This document shows, piece by piece, positions 60,540 to 60,667 of a DNA stretch of 60,667 nucleotides. A model generated the notes under the pieces. It was not told where the DNA came from and made no database searches. It was given only the letters and a program-made list of their open reading frames with translations. Where the stretch lies: contig CAZJRD010000013.1 of assembly GCA_964548365.1 (NCBI GenBank), positions 1-60,667 on the forward strand. The letters run 5' to 3'. Position numbers and translations under genes: made by a program. Source of the DNA: B46-G9 sp964548365. GTDB taxonomy: Bacteria > Desulfobacterota > DSM-4660 > Desulfatiglandales > Desulfatiglandaceae. The stretch's first letter is position 1. Each line of letters starts with the position of its first letter.

Positions 60540-60667
60540 GAAAAGATCCGCTTTGAGGTTTTCGATAGACAGGATTTTATCACAAGCGAATAAGGGATGT
60601 AAACCAATGGCGCAAGCCCAAGCCATCTTGACATCGCCGCTCCGCGGTGTTAGTCTGCATTCCCTGA

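Noticed and set aside
60540..60626. 29-residue extension of Pcm
   Set aside because: The extension does not match the family, whose start resembles MEADFSLARERMV; kept only as a possibility.
1..60667. CRISPR array
   Set aside because: The repeats seen are long hairpins at distant sites; no regularly spaced short direct repeats were found.
1..60667. tRNA or rRNA genes
   Set aside because: I looked through the intergenic gaps by eye and saw no cloverleaf-like or rRNA-like sequence; a tRNAscan run would settle this.

Overview
The window reads as chromosome from a strictly anaerobic deltaproteobacterium (Desulfobacterota), most like a sulfate reducer that degrades aromatic compounds. Three observations support this. 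A bamR-bamA-bamQ set encodes the steps after benzoyl-CoA ring reduction. The Ahb (siroheme-dependent) heme route is present: ahbC, hemB, ahbD and a siroheme decarboxylase. There is also an acyl-CoA ligase inside a branched-chain-type ABC transporter operon. Assignment is from gene content only; no rRNA or tRNA gene was seen.

Layout. 1-884: the 3' end of an unknown gene, then a MerB (organomercurial lyase) homologue whose reading frame is open only if two in-frame UGA codons are read through. 976-8568: ppx, guaB, guaA, a UPF0280 gene, a PAS-GAF histidine kinase, then a convergent J-domain gene. 8880-11202: a decayed ORF end and a kup potassium transporter, each followed by an attC-like site; kup sits in what looks like an integron cassette (9152-11196) with no integrase nearby. 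11537-15781 (minus): the benzoyl-CoA pathway genes with a promoter and a dyad operator candidate. 16097-28030: rlpA, then minus-strand housekeeping genes ihfA-coaD-rsmD-pssA-psd and tsaB-rseP-dxr-cdsA-uppS-frr-pyrH-tsf-rpsB. 28030-41518: a small ORF and a dGTPase-like gene, the Liv-type ABC operon with its CoA ligase, a LEA14-like lipoprotein, a second CoA ligase, recO, and a thiolase with a 46-residue basic protein. 42138-45952: purQ and a 997-residue purL. 46315-52386: a ClpX-like ATPase followed by the heme genes. 52383-60539: a small membrane protein, nadE, then a regulatory group (unknown protein, histidine-kinase-like, PilZ, REC-GAF-HD-GYP, REC-SHOCT-like) and pcm.

The strongest unusual result is the MerB homologue. 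Both UGA codons fall where MerB has its two catalytic cysteines (Cys96 and Cys159), the residue aligned with Asp99 is Glu, and each UGA is followed at SECIS distance by a hairpin with GGU in its loop; the second is a perfect 6-bp stem with a GGUC loop. I infer a two-selenocysteine MerB-type enzyme. The second strongest is the kup cassette: the cassette's first six bases joined to its last base give GTTCGCC, the exact complement of the R'' box GGCGAAC just after kup.

Intergenic space is rich in long hairpin repeats. At least three families occur in two to four copies here (about 140-220 bp each). Two of them show matching changes in both arms between copies, which suggests that base pairing is selected.
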